From: an uncultured Alistipes sp.
GTDB taxonomy: Bacteria; Bacteroidota; Bacteroidia; Bacteroidales; Rikenellaceae
Assembly (NCBI GenBank): GCA_900550375.1
Contig: URRP01000048.1
Coordinates: 1 to 17,545 of the forward strand
Reading direction: 5' to 3'
Length of the DNA: 17,545 nucleotides
A model generated the notes under the pieces. That model was not told the DNA's origin, searched no databases, and worked only from the letters and a program-made list of their open reading frames with translations. The first letter of the stretch is position 1. Each line of letters begins with the position of its first letter. Of this stretch, positions 1 through 6,448 are shown piece after piece. A program made the translations under genes and the position numbers.

Positions 1-67
1 ACTCGAAAAGGATAGAACCTGTCCAGCGGTTGCGGATTTCGATTTTGATTTGTTTTGTTGATTTCAT
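1..67 (-). CDS. 5' end of an unidentified phage protein (22 codons, cut by window edge)
   Basis: An ATG at 67-65 on the minus strand opens a frame that runs off the left edge, reading M-K-S-T-K-Q-I-K-I-E-I-R-N-R-W-T-G-S-I-L-F-E. The start lies in the expected direction for the early operon and 10 nt beyond the stop (80-78) of the -1-frame tail described below. An alternative upstream ATG (92-90) hits a stop after three more codons, so 67 is the only usable start here. The IEIRNRWTGSILFE opening suggests a beta-strand-rich start. The fragment is too short to assign a family or function. Confidence 0.5.
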   Translation of the reverse strand, partial: MKSTKQIKIEIRNRWTGSILFE

Positions 68-77
68 TGCGGCTTGA

Positions 78-182
78 TTATTTAAGATTCATGTAGCGAT
101 TTGCGACAAGGATAGCCTCTTCGAGTGCACGAACATACGGCAATATTTGTCCGGCATAAGATTTTACTCGTTTCGTTTCTCT
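78..182 (-). other. coding-looking -1-frame extension of the preceding small gene
   Basis: If the ribosome slips back one base on the AAA AAA codons at 187-182, reading continues from AGA at 182-180 for 34 codons and stops at TAA 80-78. The encoded tail contains GQILPYVRALEEAILVANRY, an amphipathic helix-like segment that looks like genuine protein. Its stop is only 10 nt before the next ATG at 67, matching the tight packing of the operon, whereas the zero-frame stop leaves a 96-nt gap. No ATG lies at a useful place in this frame. It could be programmed slippage, a frameshift mutation in a once longer gene, or chance. Confidence 0.4.
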
Positions 183-382
183 TTTTTCAACGCCGCGATC
201 CGTGCGAGAATCCGCGGCTCGGCGATGTATTTTCTAAAAGAATAGATGGAGATGAGGAATCGAGGGCCGATCGTTCTCCGGTATATTACGGACATCGGCG
301 CTCCTGTTCTGGCCTGCTCTTCTTTGGTGACGCGCTGCACTTCGGCGACGCGCTCCAGATAGATAATACTCGGTTTTGGCAT
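164..382 (-). CDS. small phage protein of unknown function, 72 aa
   Basis: I do not recognise this protein. The start at 382 is chosen because the upstream gene's TGA (386-384) is followed after one base by this ATG, a stop-start arrangement typical of translational coupling; the frame is open further upstream but that part overlaps the preceding gene. The protein is basic, with an aromatic segment RFLISIYSFRKYI (residues 41-53) and a charged C-terminus ending LKKEKRNE. The A6 run encoding K66-K67 is where the -1 frame opens a further 34 coding-looking codons, so the natural product may be about 101 aa (see the 78-182 entry). It lies downstream of the GemA-like gene in the early operon. Confidence 0.6.
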   Translation of the reverse strand: MPKPSIIYLERVAEVQRVTKEEQARTGAPMSVIYRRTIGPRFLISIYSFRKYIAEPRILARIAALKKEKRNE

Positions 383-383
383 A

Positions 384-815
384 TCAAGAAGGTTTTGATT
401 TATAAAATATAGGCTCCTGCTGCTCGATGATCCGAACGCCCTTTCTCTGAAGTGCGCGTAGCTTGACATAGAGATCGCGCAGCTCGGCGATCGTCAGGTA
501 GCAAAACGCTTTTCCCGCGATACGTGGTTGTGACACGAAGGCGTCGACGCGAGTGAAAAACTCGCGCGACGTCTCCGAATAGGGCTTCTGGTAGAGTCCG
601 AGGTCTCTGAGCAGGCAGAGCACCTCGCTGCGGCTGGCCTTGATCGCCCGATCGGCTTCGCGCCACAGATCGTTTCGGACGCGGATCAGCTGAGCATCCG
701 TCAGATCGCGCAGATGGGACTTCCCGAACGGCTCAAGGATGTCCTCCTTCCGATCCGTGGCGCCGATCCGCGCGAGATAGCCGTAGATCTCCCTATATAT
801 CGCCGATCGATCCAT
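384..815 (-). CDS. GemA-like (Mu gp16 family) regulatory protein, 143 aa
   Basis: The frame is open from further upstream, but the ATG at 815-813 lies two bases after the Gam stop (820-818) and gives a natural protein start, MDRSAIYREIYGYL. Two features recall the GemA/DUF1018 family of Mu-like phages: an N-terminal helical half with a DLTDAQLIRVRNDLWREAD stretch (residues 37-55), and a C-terminal block VDAFVSQPRIAGKAFCYLT followed by AELRDLYVKLRALQRKG (residues 90-126), resembling the conserved C-terminal region ending in a helix that selects the family. In Mu, GemA influences host gene expression and DNA supercoiling. Position after gam fits. Similarity was judged by eye, so the family call is moderate. 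Confidence 0.6.
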   Translation of the reverse strand: MDRSAIYREIYGYLARIGATDRKEDILEPFGKSHLRDLTDAQLIRVRNDLWREADRAIKASRSEVLCLLRDLGLYQKPYSETSREFFTRVDAFVSQPRIAGKAFCYLTIAELRDLYVKLRALQRKGVRIIEQQEPIFYKSKPS

Positions 816-817
816 GA

Positions 818-1336
818 CTATGCCGTCTCCTGCTCTTTCTTGGGTTCGACGTAGAACGTCTCGTCCTGATCGACATAGACGCCGCAGCGGGTCAATACAT
901 CCGCCATGCCCTCTTCGTTTCGGTCGGCAAGGATCATATCCTTCGCCAGCGCGAATTCCGTCCTCACGTAATCGGGCAGGAACGTCTTTGCCAGTTCGAG
1001 GATCGACGCCCAAGTGAATCCCTTGCGGTTTTTCAGCTTCGGATTACCCGTTCGGAATCCGATAACGCCGTGCGTCGTCTCCATGCTGCGACGCTTGGAG
1101 AAGAGATCTTCGCGGTGCTCCGTTGCGAAGACCTGCATAATCTCGAACGAGGAGGTTCGGGTCTGATTCAACCCGGCCAGCTCGTCGGCGTATTTCTCGC
1201 GGATCTTCGTGAACTGAACATCCATATCCGCCTGAATCTTCGCGATGCGCGCATCGGCCACAGCGTATTCACCGAAGGCCTCTTCCATCCGTTCACGGGT
1301 AACTCCCGAGATGATCTGTTTCTTTTGTCGTGCCAT
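818..1336 (-). CDS. gam: Mu Gam-like host-nuclease inhibitor, 172 aa
   Basis: Gam binds linear double-stranded DNA ends as a Ku-like dimer and shields replicating phage DNA from host exonucleases. The protein has the family layout: a long coiled-coil helix (residues 14-60) and then the diagnostic block with LFSKRRSMETTHGVIGFRTG (80-97), TW at 108-109, LPDYVRT (120-126) and KDMILADR (132-139). Length is close to Mu Gam (174 aa). The start at 1336 gives MARQKKQIIS, a usual basic opening, 28 nt after the ATPase gene. It lies downstream of the transposition genes in the early operon, as in other Mu-like phages. Confidence 0.93.
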   Translation of the reverse strand: MARQKKQIISGVTRERMEEAFGEYAVADARIAKIQADMDVQFTKIREKYADELAGLNQTRTSSFEIMQVFATEHREDLFSKRRSMETTHGVIGFRTGNPKLKNRKGFTWASILELAKTFLPDYVRTEFALAKDMILADRNEEGMADVLTRCGVYVDQDETFYVEPKKEQETA

Positions 1337-1364
1337 ATTATTTGTAATTTAAATGTGATTGAAA

Positions 1365-1985
1365 TTATTCGAGTTCCATTTCCGCCACCTTCTCCGGCCA
1401 TATTTCGAAGGGCTTGCCGCCACCGTAGCGGCTGCCGGCGTTGGCGATATAATCCTTGACGAAGACTTTCACGCCGGCGTCGTATTTGATCGACGTCGCC
1501 GCCGTTCCCCGCGGCTCGCGCCCGTCGGCATGGCTGGTGAAGATCAACGTCTTTTTGGGATGCGTTTTTCTGAAATCCTTATACTGCTCGTATCCGATTC
1601 CCGAATACTGAAGAGAGTCCACCACGATGACCTCGGGAGCCGACCGTTCATTCATTACGTCATAGAGATCCTCGAAGCGCATCTCCGGCGGTGCGATCAT
1701 CAGCCGCTTGGCATCCTCGGCTTGAGCATTTTTCAATGCGCGCAAAAACGACAGGCTCGGTCCCTCCTCCAATGGCATGTAGAGCGTTCGTGCGTCGCTC
1801 ATGGCAAACGCCTTGGCCATCCGAACGGCGTACGATGTTTTCCCTTGCCGCGACTCTCCCCAGATGAGGACCGTCGCTCCGACCTCGACCTTTCCCAGAT
1901 GATCCGTCCACTCTTCACCGAGATCGAACGTGCGGAATTTGCGCGACGTCAGTTCATTGACGCTTATGTATTTTCTCGATCTCAT
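1365..1985 (-). CDS. RecA-like P-loop ATPase of the transposition cassette, 206 aa
   Basis: A single RecA/RadA-type ATPase domain. Walker A is GESRQGKTS (residues 43-51) and Walker B is VIVVDS (119-124), followed by a candidate sensor strand LIFTSHADG (147-155). The start codon overlaps the MuB-like stop as ATGA (1985-1982), so the two are translationally coupled. Mu itself has only one ATPase gene (B); here a second, unrelated P-loop ATPase sits directly after it. Annotators often label such proteins AAA family or RadA-like. No DNA-binding or protease domain is visible. A role in transposition, target choice or phage DNA repair is inferred from position alone. Confidence 0.85.
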   Translation of the reverse strand: MRSRKYISVNELTSRKFRTFDLGEEWTDHLGKVEVGATVLIWGESRQGKTSYAVRMAKAFAMSDARTLYMPLEEGPSLSFLRALKNAQAEDAKRLMIAPPEMRFEDLYDVMNERSAPEVIVVDSLQYSGIGYEQYKDFRKTHPKKTLIFTSHADGREPRGTAATSIKYDAGVKVFVKDYIANAGSRYGGGKPFEIWPEKVAEMELE

Positions 1986-2842
1986 GCCAGCATCAGTTCG
2001 TTGTAGATCATACGGGGATTCGCCTTACAGCGTGTGATGAGTTGCGCGACGTTGACCGATGCGCCGGCATTGAGCTTGACGATCGCAGCGCAGTCCTTTG
2101 AAAGATATTGCCGTGCCGTGGCGTCATCCTCCGGCGTGGCGTGGTTATACTGCCCGCCGAAGCGGCTGAACAGCTCCACGAATCCCACTACCTCGTTGCT
2201 GATGGACGTGTCGATGCGTCTCTTCAAACCATCGGCCCCCATGGCATACCATGCGCAGCGGTACTGCGTAGCGTTCCACAGCGCCTTCACTTCGAGGATC
2301 GATTCGCGCTTCAGATCACCAAGTTCATCGAGGATGACCAGAGGTCGTTCGAAGGTCGTGTTGAGTGCATAGACCACGGCATCGTAGAGCGTGTCGTAGG
2401 TCTTAGCCGTGTCGATACCCAGCTGGCGGGCGATCGTGCGCAGCAACTTGCGCCGTGTCTTGGCCTGCGAGCAGTCGACATACACCACGTTGCGGTGCGT
2501 GCGCTTGTAGATCGTCGCAGCGAAGGTTTTGCCCACGCCCGCCCTGTCGACCAGAATCGCGCACATGCTATTGTGCTGACACTCTTCGAGCTGCTGCGTG
2601 ACGTACTCGTAAACCTGCGTGCGGGCTGCGCGCCACGTGTTGTCGCGCTCGACGCCCAGCACGTGCGCCAGATGCTCCCATTTCTGGGCGCTCACGACAC
2701 CCTCCGTATCGCCCTTCATCAGACGCGACAACTGCGCGGGGTTGATGTCCAACGATACAGCGAACTGTGCGGCGCTGCCGCCGAAGTTTTGCCGTTGCTC
2801 GCGCAACGCCGCGAGCACGCGGTCTCTAAGATGCTGTTCCAT
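1982..2842 (-). CDS. MuB-like AAA+ transposition activator, 286 aa
   Basis: MuB-type proteins bind target DNA as ATP-dependent filaments and stimulate MuA strand transfer. The N-terminus carries a lambda-repressor-like HTH (about residues 24-45, AAQFAVSLDINPAQLSRLM), as in Mu B. The ATPase domain follows: Walker A DRAGVGKT (99-106), Walker B LVILDE (168-173), and an arginine-rich stretch near 207-229 that may hold sensor or finger residues. The C-terminus ends ANPRMIYNELMLA, like the small helical domain of this family. The gene start lies inside the end of the transposase gene (17-nt overlap, different frame), and its stop overlaps the next start, so A, B and the second ATPase form one coupled unit. 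Confidence 0.92.
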   Translation of the reverse strand: MEQHLRDRVLAALREQRQNFGGSAAQFAVSLDINPAQLSRLMKGDTEGVVSAQKWEHLAHVLGVERDNTWRAARTQVYEYVTQQLEECQHNSMCAILVDRAGVGKTFAATIYKRTHRNVVYVDCSQAKTRRKLLRTIARQLGIDTAKTYDTLYDAVVYALNTTFERPLVILDELGDLKRESILEVKALWNATQYRCAWYAMGADGLKRRIDTSISNEVVGFVELFSRFGGQYNHATPEDDATARQYLSKDCAAIVKLNAGASVNVAQLITRCKANPRMIYNELMLA

Positions 2843-4895
2843 ATTTCTGTTGGGTTTTGGATAGATTCTTCTTCGCTTGACGGCGTACAGCGTCGAAATC
2901 GATCTCGGCGTCGACGTCGAACTGACTCAGGTCATCGTTCTCGGCCGGAATGGCCACCTCTTCGACCTCCTGCACCTCGTCGATGACTCGCAGGTCGTCA
3001 CGTTTGAGGATGCCTACGCGCGGCACGTCTTCCAGATCCGCCTTGACCTGCGACTTGAACGCCTCGATGTAACGGAACTGCTGCTCGCGAATCTCCAGAT
3101 CGTGCTCCGTCTGTTCGATCGTCGCCGTTTGGTAGGCCTCCAATGGCGTGCAATGACACAGGAACCGGCCGTTCTGGTAGAGGTAGACGTCGTTCACCGT
3201 GCCGTCCTCTTCGGGCAAACAGTAAGCGTTCACCTTGTAGTTGCGGGGTTCCAGACGTCCCAGCACTTCAGGCGAAGGCAGTGCGAACTCGCGGCCGGCC
3301 GCCATGACGAACTGGTTGGCGCGGATACTCGTGCGGATGCAGTCGCCGATACAGAAGGCCACCAGAGCGCGGTTCACGCTTTCGAGATTCGGATTGACTT
3401 GCTCCAGAAGCACCTGCCAGCGCGACATCCCTTTGTATTTCTTCTGATTCGGATGCGGAGCTGTGTTGTACTCCATAACGTCCATCGCATCCTCCTTGAC
3501 CAGCTGCTCATAGTCCCACAGCCGCTCGACATATTCGTCACCGATCTTCTCCGCGCGCTGCGTGTACCACTCGCCGCGTGCCCACCAACGCCCCACGTTG
3601 GGGTGGTTCCGGTGCTCGACGGTCATTTTCTTCGAGCGGTTCATCGGCTCGGCGTATTTCTCGCGAGCGTTGCCCGGCCGACACCAGTGCACGAAGGGGA
3701 ACATCGTTGCCATCTCATCCTTGAAGTCTGAGGCGATATGGTGCTCAAGCTCGATCTCGGCCGGCATCGGCAAATTGTGTTTTATGAAATTGCGAAACAT
3801 ATTGCGCATACAGTCGAGATACAGCTGGTCGTCCTTACGCTTCGAGTAAGCCACACCTACCACCGCCGTCGAGGCGATATCGTAGACGTAGTAGGCTTTG
3901 GGAGCGACGCCGCTGCGATCCTTGCGCGGCAGATCGCGGTCGTCGGCCGACAGACGCGACAACGAGAACTGCGGCCGCTTGCGATGCACGTAGGGCATGT
4001 GATGATCCGAGTACCATAACGAGTCGTTGCGCCGCTTGTCGACGGCCGCACGGGCACGCGCCTGATTGAGGTAATTGTGGACGGTGGTAGGCGACAGCTC
4101 CATCGGGGCACCTTGGCGGATAAAAGCCTCGCGGTCGAACAGCTCCCCGCTCTGTTTGTCGTAGACGGTGATTGCACCGCTCATGAACATCTTGTAGTAG
4201 TCGTGTGTCTCCAATCCGAAAGGTTTGTTCGGCATCGTATAGAGTGCCCACAGCAGACGTTCGATCTGGTGTGTCACAACGCGCGCATTGTTATTGCCGA
4301 AACCCATATGCACCAGCGAGGCATAGCCGTCGGCGATGAACTTCTCGTACTTGGCGCGCAGCTTCGCAGGGAACGTCGGCAGCGTATGATCCCACGCCTT
4401 GCGGAATGCCGCGTCGTCGATCGACGACGCGATGGCTGTCCACAGCACCTTCTTCGTGGTCTTGCGGCCGGAGAAGCTGCGCGCCGCCAACTTCGACGAA
4501 ATATACTCCCGCACGCCGCACAACACCGAGGCGTTGAGCGTGTACTTCTGCACGTCGAGAGCGCTCAGCGTGTCGCCCGAAGGCAGGACCATTTCGGAGT
4601 AGACGCTCCGAGCCTCGGCGTTGTAGTGGATGAAATCGATAAGTTTCGCCTTGATAGGCTGCTTCGTGGGATCGCCATGCAGTTCCTCCCACGCGCGGCG
4701 AATGCGAAGCGGAAGACTCGCGTATTCATACAGTGCCGGCGTGCCCTTCGATGCACGACGCATACGATTCACTCGTTTCCCTGAGACGAGATTTTGCAGA
4801 TAGCTGACGCTTATGATTCCCTTCTCCTTCGAATTATCGGAAGGTTCGGTCAGCTCGGTACCGCTGATGCACAGTATGTTGTTATAGATTTCCAT
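2826..4895 (-). CDS. MuA-like DDE transposase, 689 aa
   Basis: It catalyses donor cleavage and strand transfer for phage integration and replicative transposition. The layout fits MuA: N-terminal DNA-binding region (about 1-130), helical middle, then an RNase H-fold catalytic core (about 305-450) and a C-terminal beta-barrel/charged tail (530-689). Candidate catalytic acids are D318, D319 or D321 in SADDRDLPRK, and E412 or E416 in NAREKYAEP. At the second position, where most families have D-N-G, the sequence reads E-L-E-H-H (382-386), so the middle residue is unclear. Length is near MuA (663 aa). The ATG at 4895 starts 15 nt after a tRNA-like element. The tail (about 636-666) is rich in D and E and may contact the MuB-like partner. 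Confidence 0.93.
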   Translation of the reverse strand: MEIYNNILCISGTELTEPSDNSKEKGIISVSYLQNLVSGKRVNRMRRASKGTPALYEYASLPLRIRRAWEELHGDPTKQPIKAKLIDFIHYNAEARSVYSEMVLPSGDTLSALDVQKYTLNASVLCGVREYISSKLAARSFSGRKTTKKVLWTAIASSIDDAAFRKAWDHTLPTFPAKLRAKYEKFIADGYASLVHMGFGNNNARVVTHQIERLLWALYTMPNKPFGLETHDYYKMFMSGAITVYDKQSGELFDREAFIRQGAPMELSPTTVHNYLNQARARAAVDKRRNDSLWYSDHHMPYVHRKRPQFSLSRLSADDRDLPRKDRSGVAPKAYYVYDIASTAVVGVAYSKRKDDQLYLDCMRNMFRNFIKHNLPMPAEIELEHHIASDFKDEMATMFPFVHWCRPGNAREKYAEPMNRSKKMTVEHRNHPNVGRWWARGEWYTQRAEKIGDEYVERLWDYEQLVKEDAMDVMEYNTAPHPNQKKYKGMSRWQVLLEQVNPNLESVNRALVAFCIGDCIRTSIRANQFVMAAGREFALPSPEVLGRLEPRNYKVNAYCLPEEDGTVNDVYLYQNGRFLCHCTPLEAYQTATIEQTEHDLEIREQQFRYIEAFKSQVKADLEDVPRVGILKRDDLRVIDEVQEVEEVAIPAENDDLSQFDVDAEIDFDAVRRQAKKNLSKTQQKYGTAS

Positions 4896-4910
4896 ATTGG
4901 ATTGTCCTGT

Positions 4911-4991
4911 CCTGCGCGGGGAGTCGAACCCCGATCTCCGATGGTGAAGATGCTACACATCGGCGCTCTGTTTTCCGCTGAGCTACGCAGG
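4911..4991 (-). tRNA. tRNA-like element 1 with enlarged anticodon loop
   Basis: On the minus strand this folds as a near-complete tRNA. The acceptor pairs CCTGCG (4991-4986) with CGCAGG (4916-4911), and TA sits at positions 8-9. The D arm is GCTC...GAGC with loop AGCGGAAAACA. A stem CCGATG/CATCGG is followed by a 4-base variable loop AGAT. The T arm is CGGGG, loop TTCGACT, CCCCG. The anomaly is the anticodon loop: 14 bases (4957-4944) instead of 7, so no anticodon can be assigned; GTA (Tyr) and TCA both occur in it. Only 6 acceptor pairs form, with A facing A at the end, and no CCA is encoded. It ends 15 nt before the transposase start, in its leader. It may be an aberrant, decaying or purely structural tRNA. 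Confidence 0.6.
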
Positions 4992-5017
4992 TACGGGCCA
5001 TGCCCGCAAAAAATCGC

Positions 5018-5025
5018 TATATTTG
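5018..5025 (+). promoter_or_regulatory. TAnnTTTG promoter for the membrane protein gene
   Basis: TATATTTG matches the Bacteroidota -7 element exactly and extends to TATATTTGTCCG, identical over 12 bases to the repressor promoter at 6851. Transcription should start near 5032, about 20 nt before the ATG at 5053. No clear -33 TTG is seen. The placement excludes the in-frame TTG at 5023 as a start. Confidence 0.6.
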
Positions 5026-5052
5026 TCCGTTCAACTACAAAAATCTGCGATT

Positions 5053-5484
5053 ATGATAGATCCTGAACCTGTGCTGAAACAGCTTGCTCAGTTATCTCGT
5101 GAGGCGTCAGCCAAAGAATCTGCGTTTTTACAACACATACTTCTTGTGGCTTCAAGTACATTCGGGATATTGATCTCTCTCCATCCGTCCGTTCCAGAAT
5201 ACCGATACAGTCGCTGGGGATTCGTTCTGTCAGTGGCAATACTCGGATCGGCCGTCCTGTGTAACGCAATAGCATTATTTGCTCAGTCAAAGCTCGCTCG
5301 ACGGGCGCAGAAAGACTTGTCTGAGGAAGGAATAGCAGCCATTCGGGAGAATCGACCGATGAACCAGATTTGCGTCGATAGGAAAAAATACCATGTATTC
5401 TGCGAGAGAGCAACCTATATATTGCTTGTAATCGCATTGATATGCCTCTGTTCATATGCCGTCTGCAATGCATTTGCTCTGTAA
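5053..5484 (+). CDS. three-helix membrane protein of unknown function, 143 aa
   Basis: I do not recognise the family. The product has a soluble N-terminus, three predicted membrane helices (about residues 25-43, 56-78 and 119-141), a basic-acidic loop of about 40 residues between helices 2 and 3, and almost no C-terminal tail. It is the only gene besides the repressor that reads rightward in the prophage, and it lies convergent to and 6 nt from the 76-aa gene. Its promoter shares TATATTTGTCCG with the repressor promoter. This pattern fits a lysogen-expressed accessory gene (moron), for example for superinfection exclusion, but that is inference. ATG 5053 is chosen because the frame extension to TTG 5023 overlaps the promoter. 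Confidence 0.75.
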   Translation: MIDPEPVLKQLAQLSREASAKESAFLQHILLVASSTFGILISLHPSVPEYRYSRWGFVLSVAILGSAVLCNAIALFAQSKLARRAQKDLSEEGIAAIRENRPMNQICVDRKKYHVFCERATYILLVIALICLCSYAVCNAFAL

Positions 5485-5490
5485 GACAAC

Positions 5491-5721
5491 TTATTCGAAA
5501 ATTTCGTCTATCTCATCGGCAGCTTCCAGCACCTGATCTCTGACACTTTCCAGTGTGTCTATCGCACTCTGTGCCGCATCGCCGCGTGCGGAATCCCGTA
5601 TCGATTCCGGCATATTGTCGTATGCCTCCTGTTCCTCATCGCAGAGGATGTCCAGCCGTTCGTGAATATCCCGCAGTTGTTGCCAGATGTCCCGAAGTTG
5701 ATTACGCCGTGATTGGTTCAT
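5491..5721 (-). CDS. small acidic coiled-coil phage protein, 76 aa
   Basis: The product is strongly acidic and helical: MNQSRRNQLRDIWQQL, then a heptad-like run, the block CDEEQEAYDNMPESIRDSARG (27-47), and a second helix SAIDTLESVRDQVLEAADEI ending in DEIFE. Small proteins of this design, with a DEEQE-x-DNMPE core between two helices, recur in phages of Firmicutes and Bacteroidota, usually without a known role. The gene is in the leftward early operon, 43 nt after tRNA-like element 2, and ends 6 nt from the end of the opposing membrane protein gene. No terminator is seen between the two. Confidence 0.8.
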   Translation of the reverse strand: MNQSRRNQLRDIWQQLRDIHERLDILCDEEQEAYDNMPESIRDSARGDAAQSAIDTLESVRDQVLEAADEIDEIFE

Positions 5722-5764
5722 GATCTATTCGTTTAATCGTTCGTTAAATTGTGTTTAAACCTTG

Positions 5765-5827
5765 TGCCGGTGGGGGACTCGAACCCCCGACGGAAAACTC
5801 TTTTAAAAAACCGTCGCCCTGCCGGCT
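5765..5827 (-). other. tRNA-like element 2 (T arm plus acceptor, no D arm)
   Basis: A perfect T arm is present: GGGGG, loop TTCGAGT, CCCCC (5788-5772). It is followed by CCGGC (5770-5766), which can pair with GCCGG (5826-5822) as an acceptor. Between them is a 5-bp stem GACGG/CCGTC (5815-5811 with 5793-5789) around a 17-base loop of T and A runs. There is no D arm and no variable loop, so this is not a working canonical tRNA. The sequence continues upstream in another hairpin (5833-5858). It lies 43 nt before the 76-aa gene, on the same strand. Confidence 0.45.
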
Positions 5828-5832
5828 CCGAC

Positions 5833-5858
5833 GTTCGCAGGGTGCACCCCTCGCGAAC
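5833..5858 (-). other. stable hairpin upstream of tRNA-like element 2
   Basis: GTTCGC (5858-5853) pairs with GCGAAC (5838-5833) around an inner palindrome GGGTGCACCC. No T run follows, so it is not an intrinsic terminator. It may be part of a larger structured RNA that includes the tRNA-like fold next to it. Confidence 0.4.
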
Positions 5859-5906
5859 CGCAGTCTCTTCCTGCTGTCTTTTCGTCATGGCTCTGCCAAT
5901 GGTTTG

Positions 5907-6002
5907 CGGCGGGCGGAGGATTCGAACCCCCTGAAACAACAACCTTAACCCATAAAAGAACGATAACCAATAGAATGCGTGCTCCCACGCTGTTGCCCGC
6001 CG
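5907..6002 (-). other. tRNA-like element 3 (perfect acceptor and T arm, aberrant middle)
   Basis: An 8-bp acceptor pairs CGGCGGGC (6002-5995) with GCCCGCCG (5914-5907). The T arm GGGGG, TTCGAAT, CCTCC abuts it (5931-5915). A D-arm-like hairpin GCGTG-GGAG-CACGC follows the 5' acceptor strand. The remaining 43 or so bases, where anticodon and variable arms should be, form no 5-bp stem with a 7-base loop, and no anticodon can be named. Length is 96 bases, in the range of class II tRNAs. No CCA is encoded. It is the third such element on the early-operon strand. Confidence 0.5.
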
Positions 6003-6022
6003 TCCCCAGTCTCCCGACTGTG

Positions 6023-6211
6023 TTATCTCAGAATGTAAGTCCGGCATACTACGCCGGGAGTCATACGCTTGTGCATACGTCGTACTGCCAAATGCAGCCG
6101 GCGCGAAATGGCACGTCGAGTGCGGTACTGGAACCGCCAAACAGCGTTCCTGATACGTGACCATAGACCGAGTCGTACAGCGGCCTCGAAAATTAAAAAA
6201 TCGTCTTCCAT
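6023..6211 (-). CDS. small arginine-rich protein, 62 aa (tentative)
   Basis: Not recognised. The frame starts 13 nt after the preceding gene's stop, with an AGGTAAGG purine block just ahead of the ATG, and reads MEDDFLIFEAAVRLGLW followed by a very basic stretch with many R, W and Y residues (RNAVWRFQYRTRRAISRRLH). The acidic-hydrophobic start and basic body could be a small nucleic-acid-binding protein. It ends shortly before tRNA-like element 3. Tight spacing and a purine-rich site favour a real gene; the short length and unremarkable composition leave doubt. Confidence 0.45.
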   Translation of the reverse strand: MEDDFLIFEAAVRLGLWSRIRNAVWRFQYRTRRAISRRLHLAVRRMHKRMTPGVVCRTYILR

Positions 6212-6224
6212 ACCTTACCTATTA

Positions 6225-6440
6225 TTAATTACTCTCCAAAATATCACGGAACATCTCGATGCGATTACGGGCACGAGCATTGTCGCTCAAGAGGTCGGCC
6301 ATCATCGACTCGGCAACAGGATCATCTTGTTCGACGGCCTGACGTGCGTACAGGAACAGACTTTGCCGATTCTTCACAAGGATTCTTTTCTGATCGGCGA
6401 TCAGCGTCTCGATTTTACTTTGTTCTTTCACTTTTATCAA
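6225..6440 (-). CDS. small helical phage protein of unknown function, about 71 aa
   Basis: The body reads KEQSKIETLIADQKRILVKN, then RQSLFLYARQAVEQDDPVAE and a C-terminal RNRIEMFRDILESN. It is a charged, helical protein resembling short proteins common in Bacteroidota phages, with no known function. The start is uncertain. The frame is open back to an ATG at 6545, but that would overlap the upstream gene by about 97 nt. TTG at 6440-6438, preceded by AGGAAAG just after the upstream stop, looks best; GTG at 6431 is possible. Confidence 0.6.
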   Translation of the reverse strand: MIKVKEQSKIETLIADQKRILVKNRQSLFLYARQAVEQDDPVAESMMADLLSDNARARNRIEMFRDILESN

Positions 6441-6448
6441 TGTCTTTC

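Noticed and set aside
2108..4784. Long plus-strand frames opposite the transposase and MuB-like genes (for example 2108-2986, 2877-3731, 4077-4784)
   Set aside because: They overlap well-supported minus-strand genes completely, and their translations are R/H/V-rich with no recognisable domain.
5733..6164. 143-codon minus-strand frame
   Set aside because: It runs through tRNA-like elements 2 and 3; the GFESPTGTRF stretch is simply a translated T arm. No good start context and no domain.
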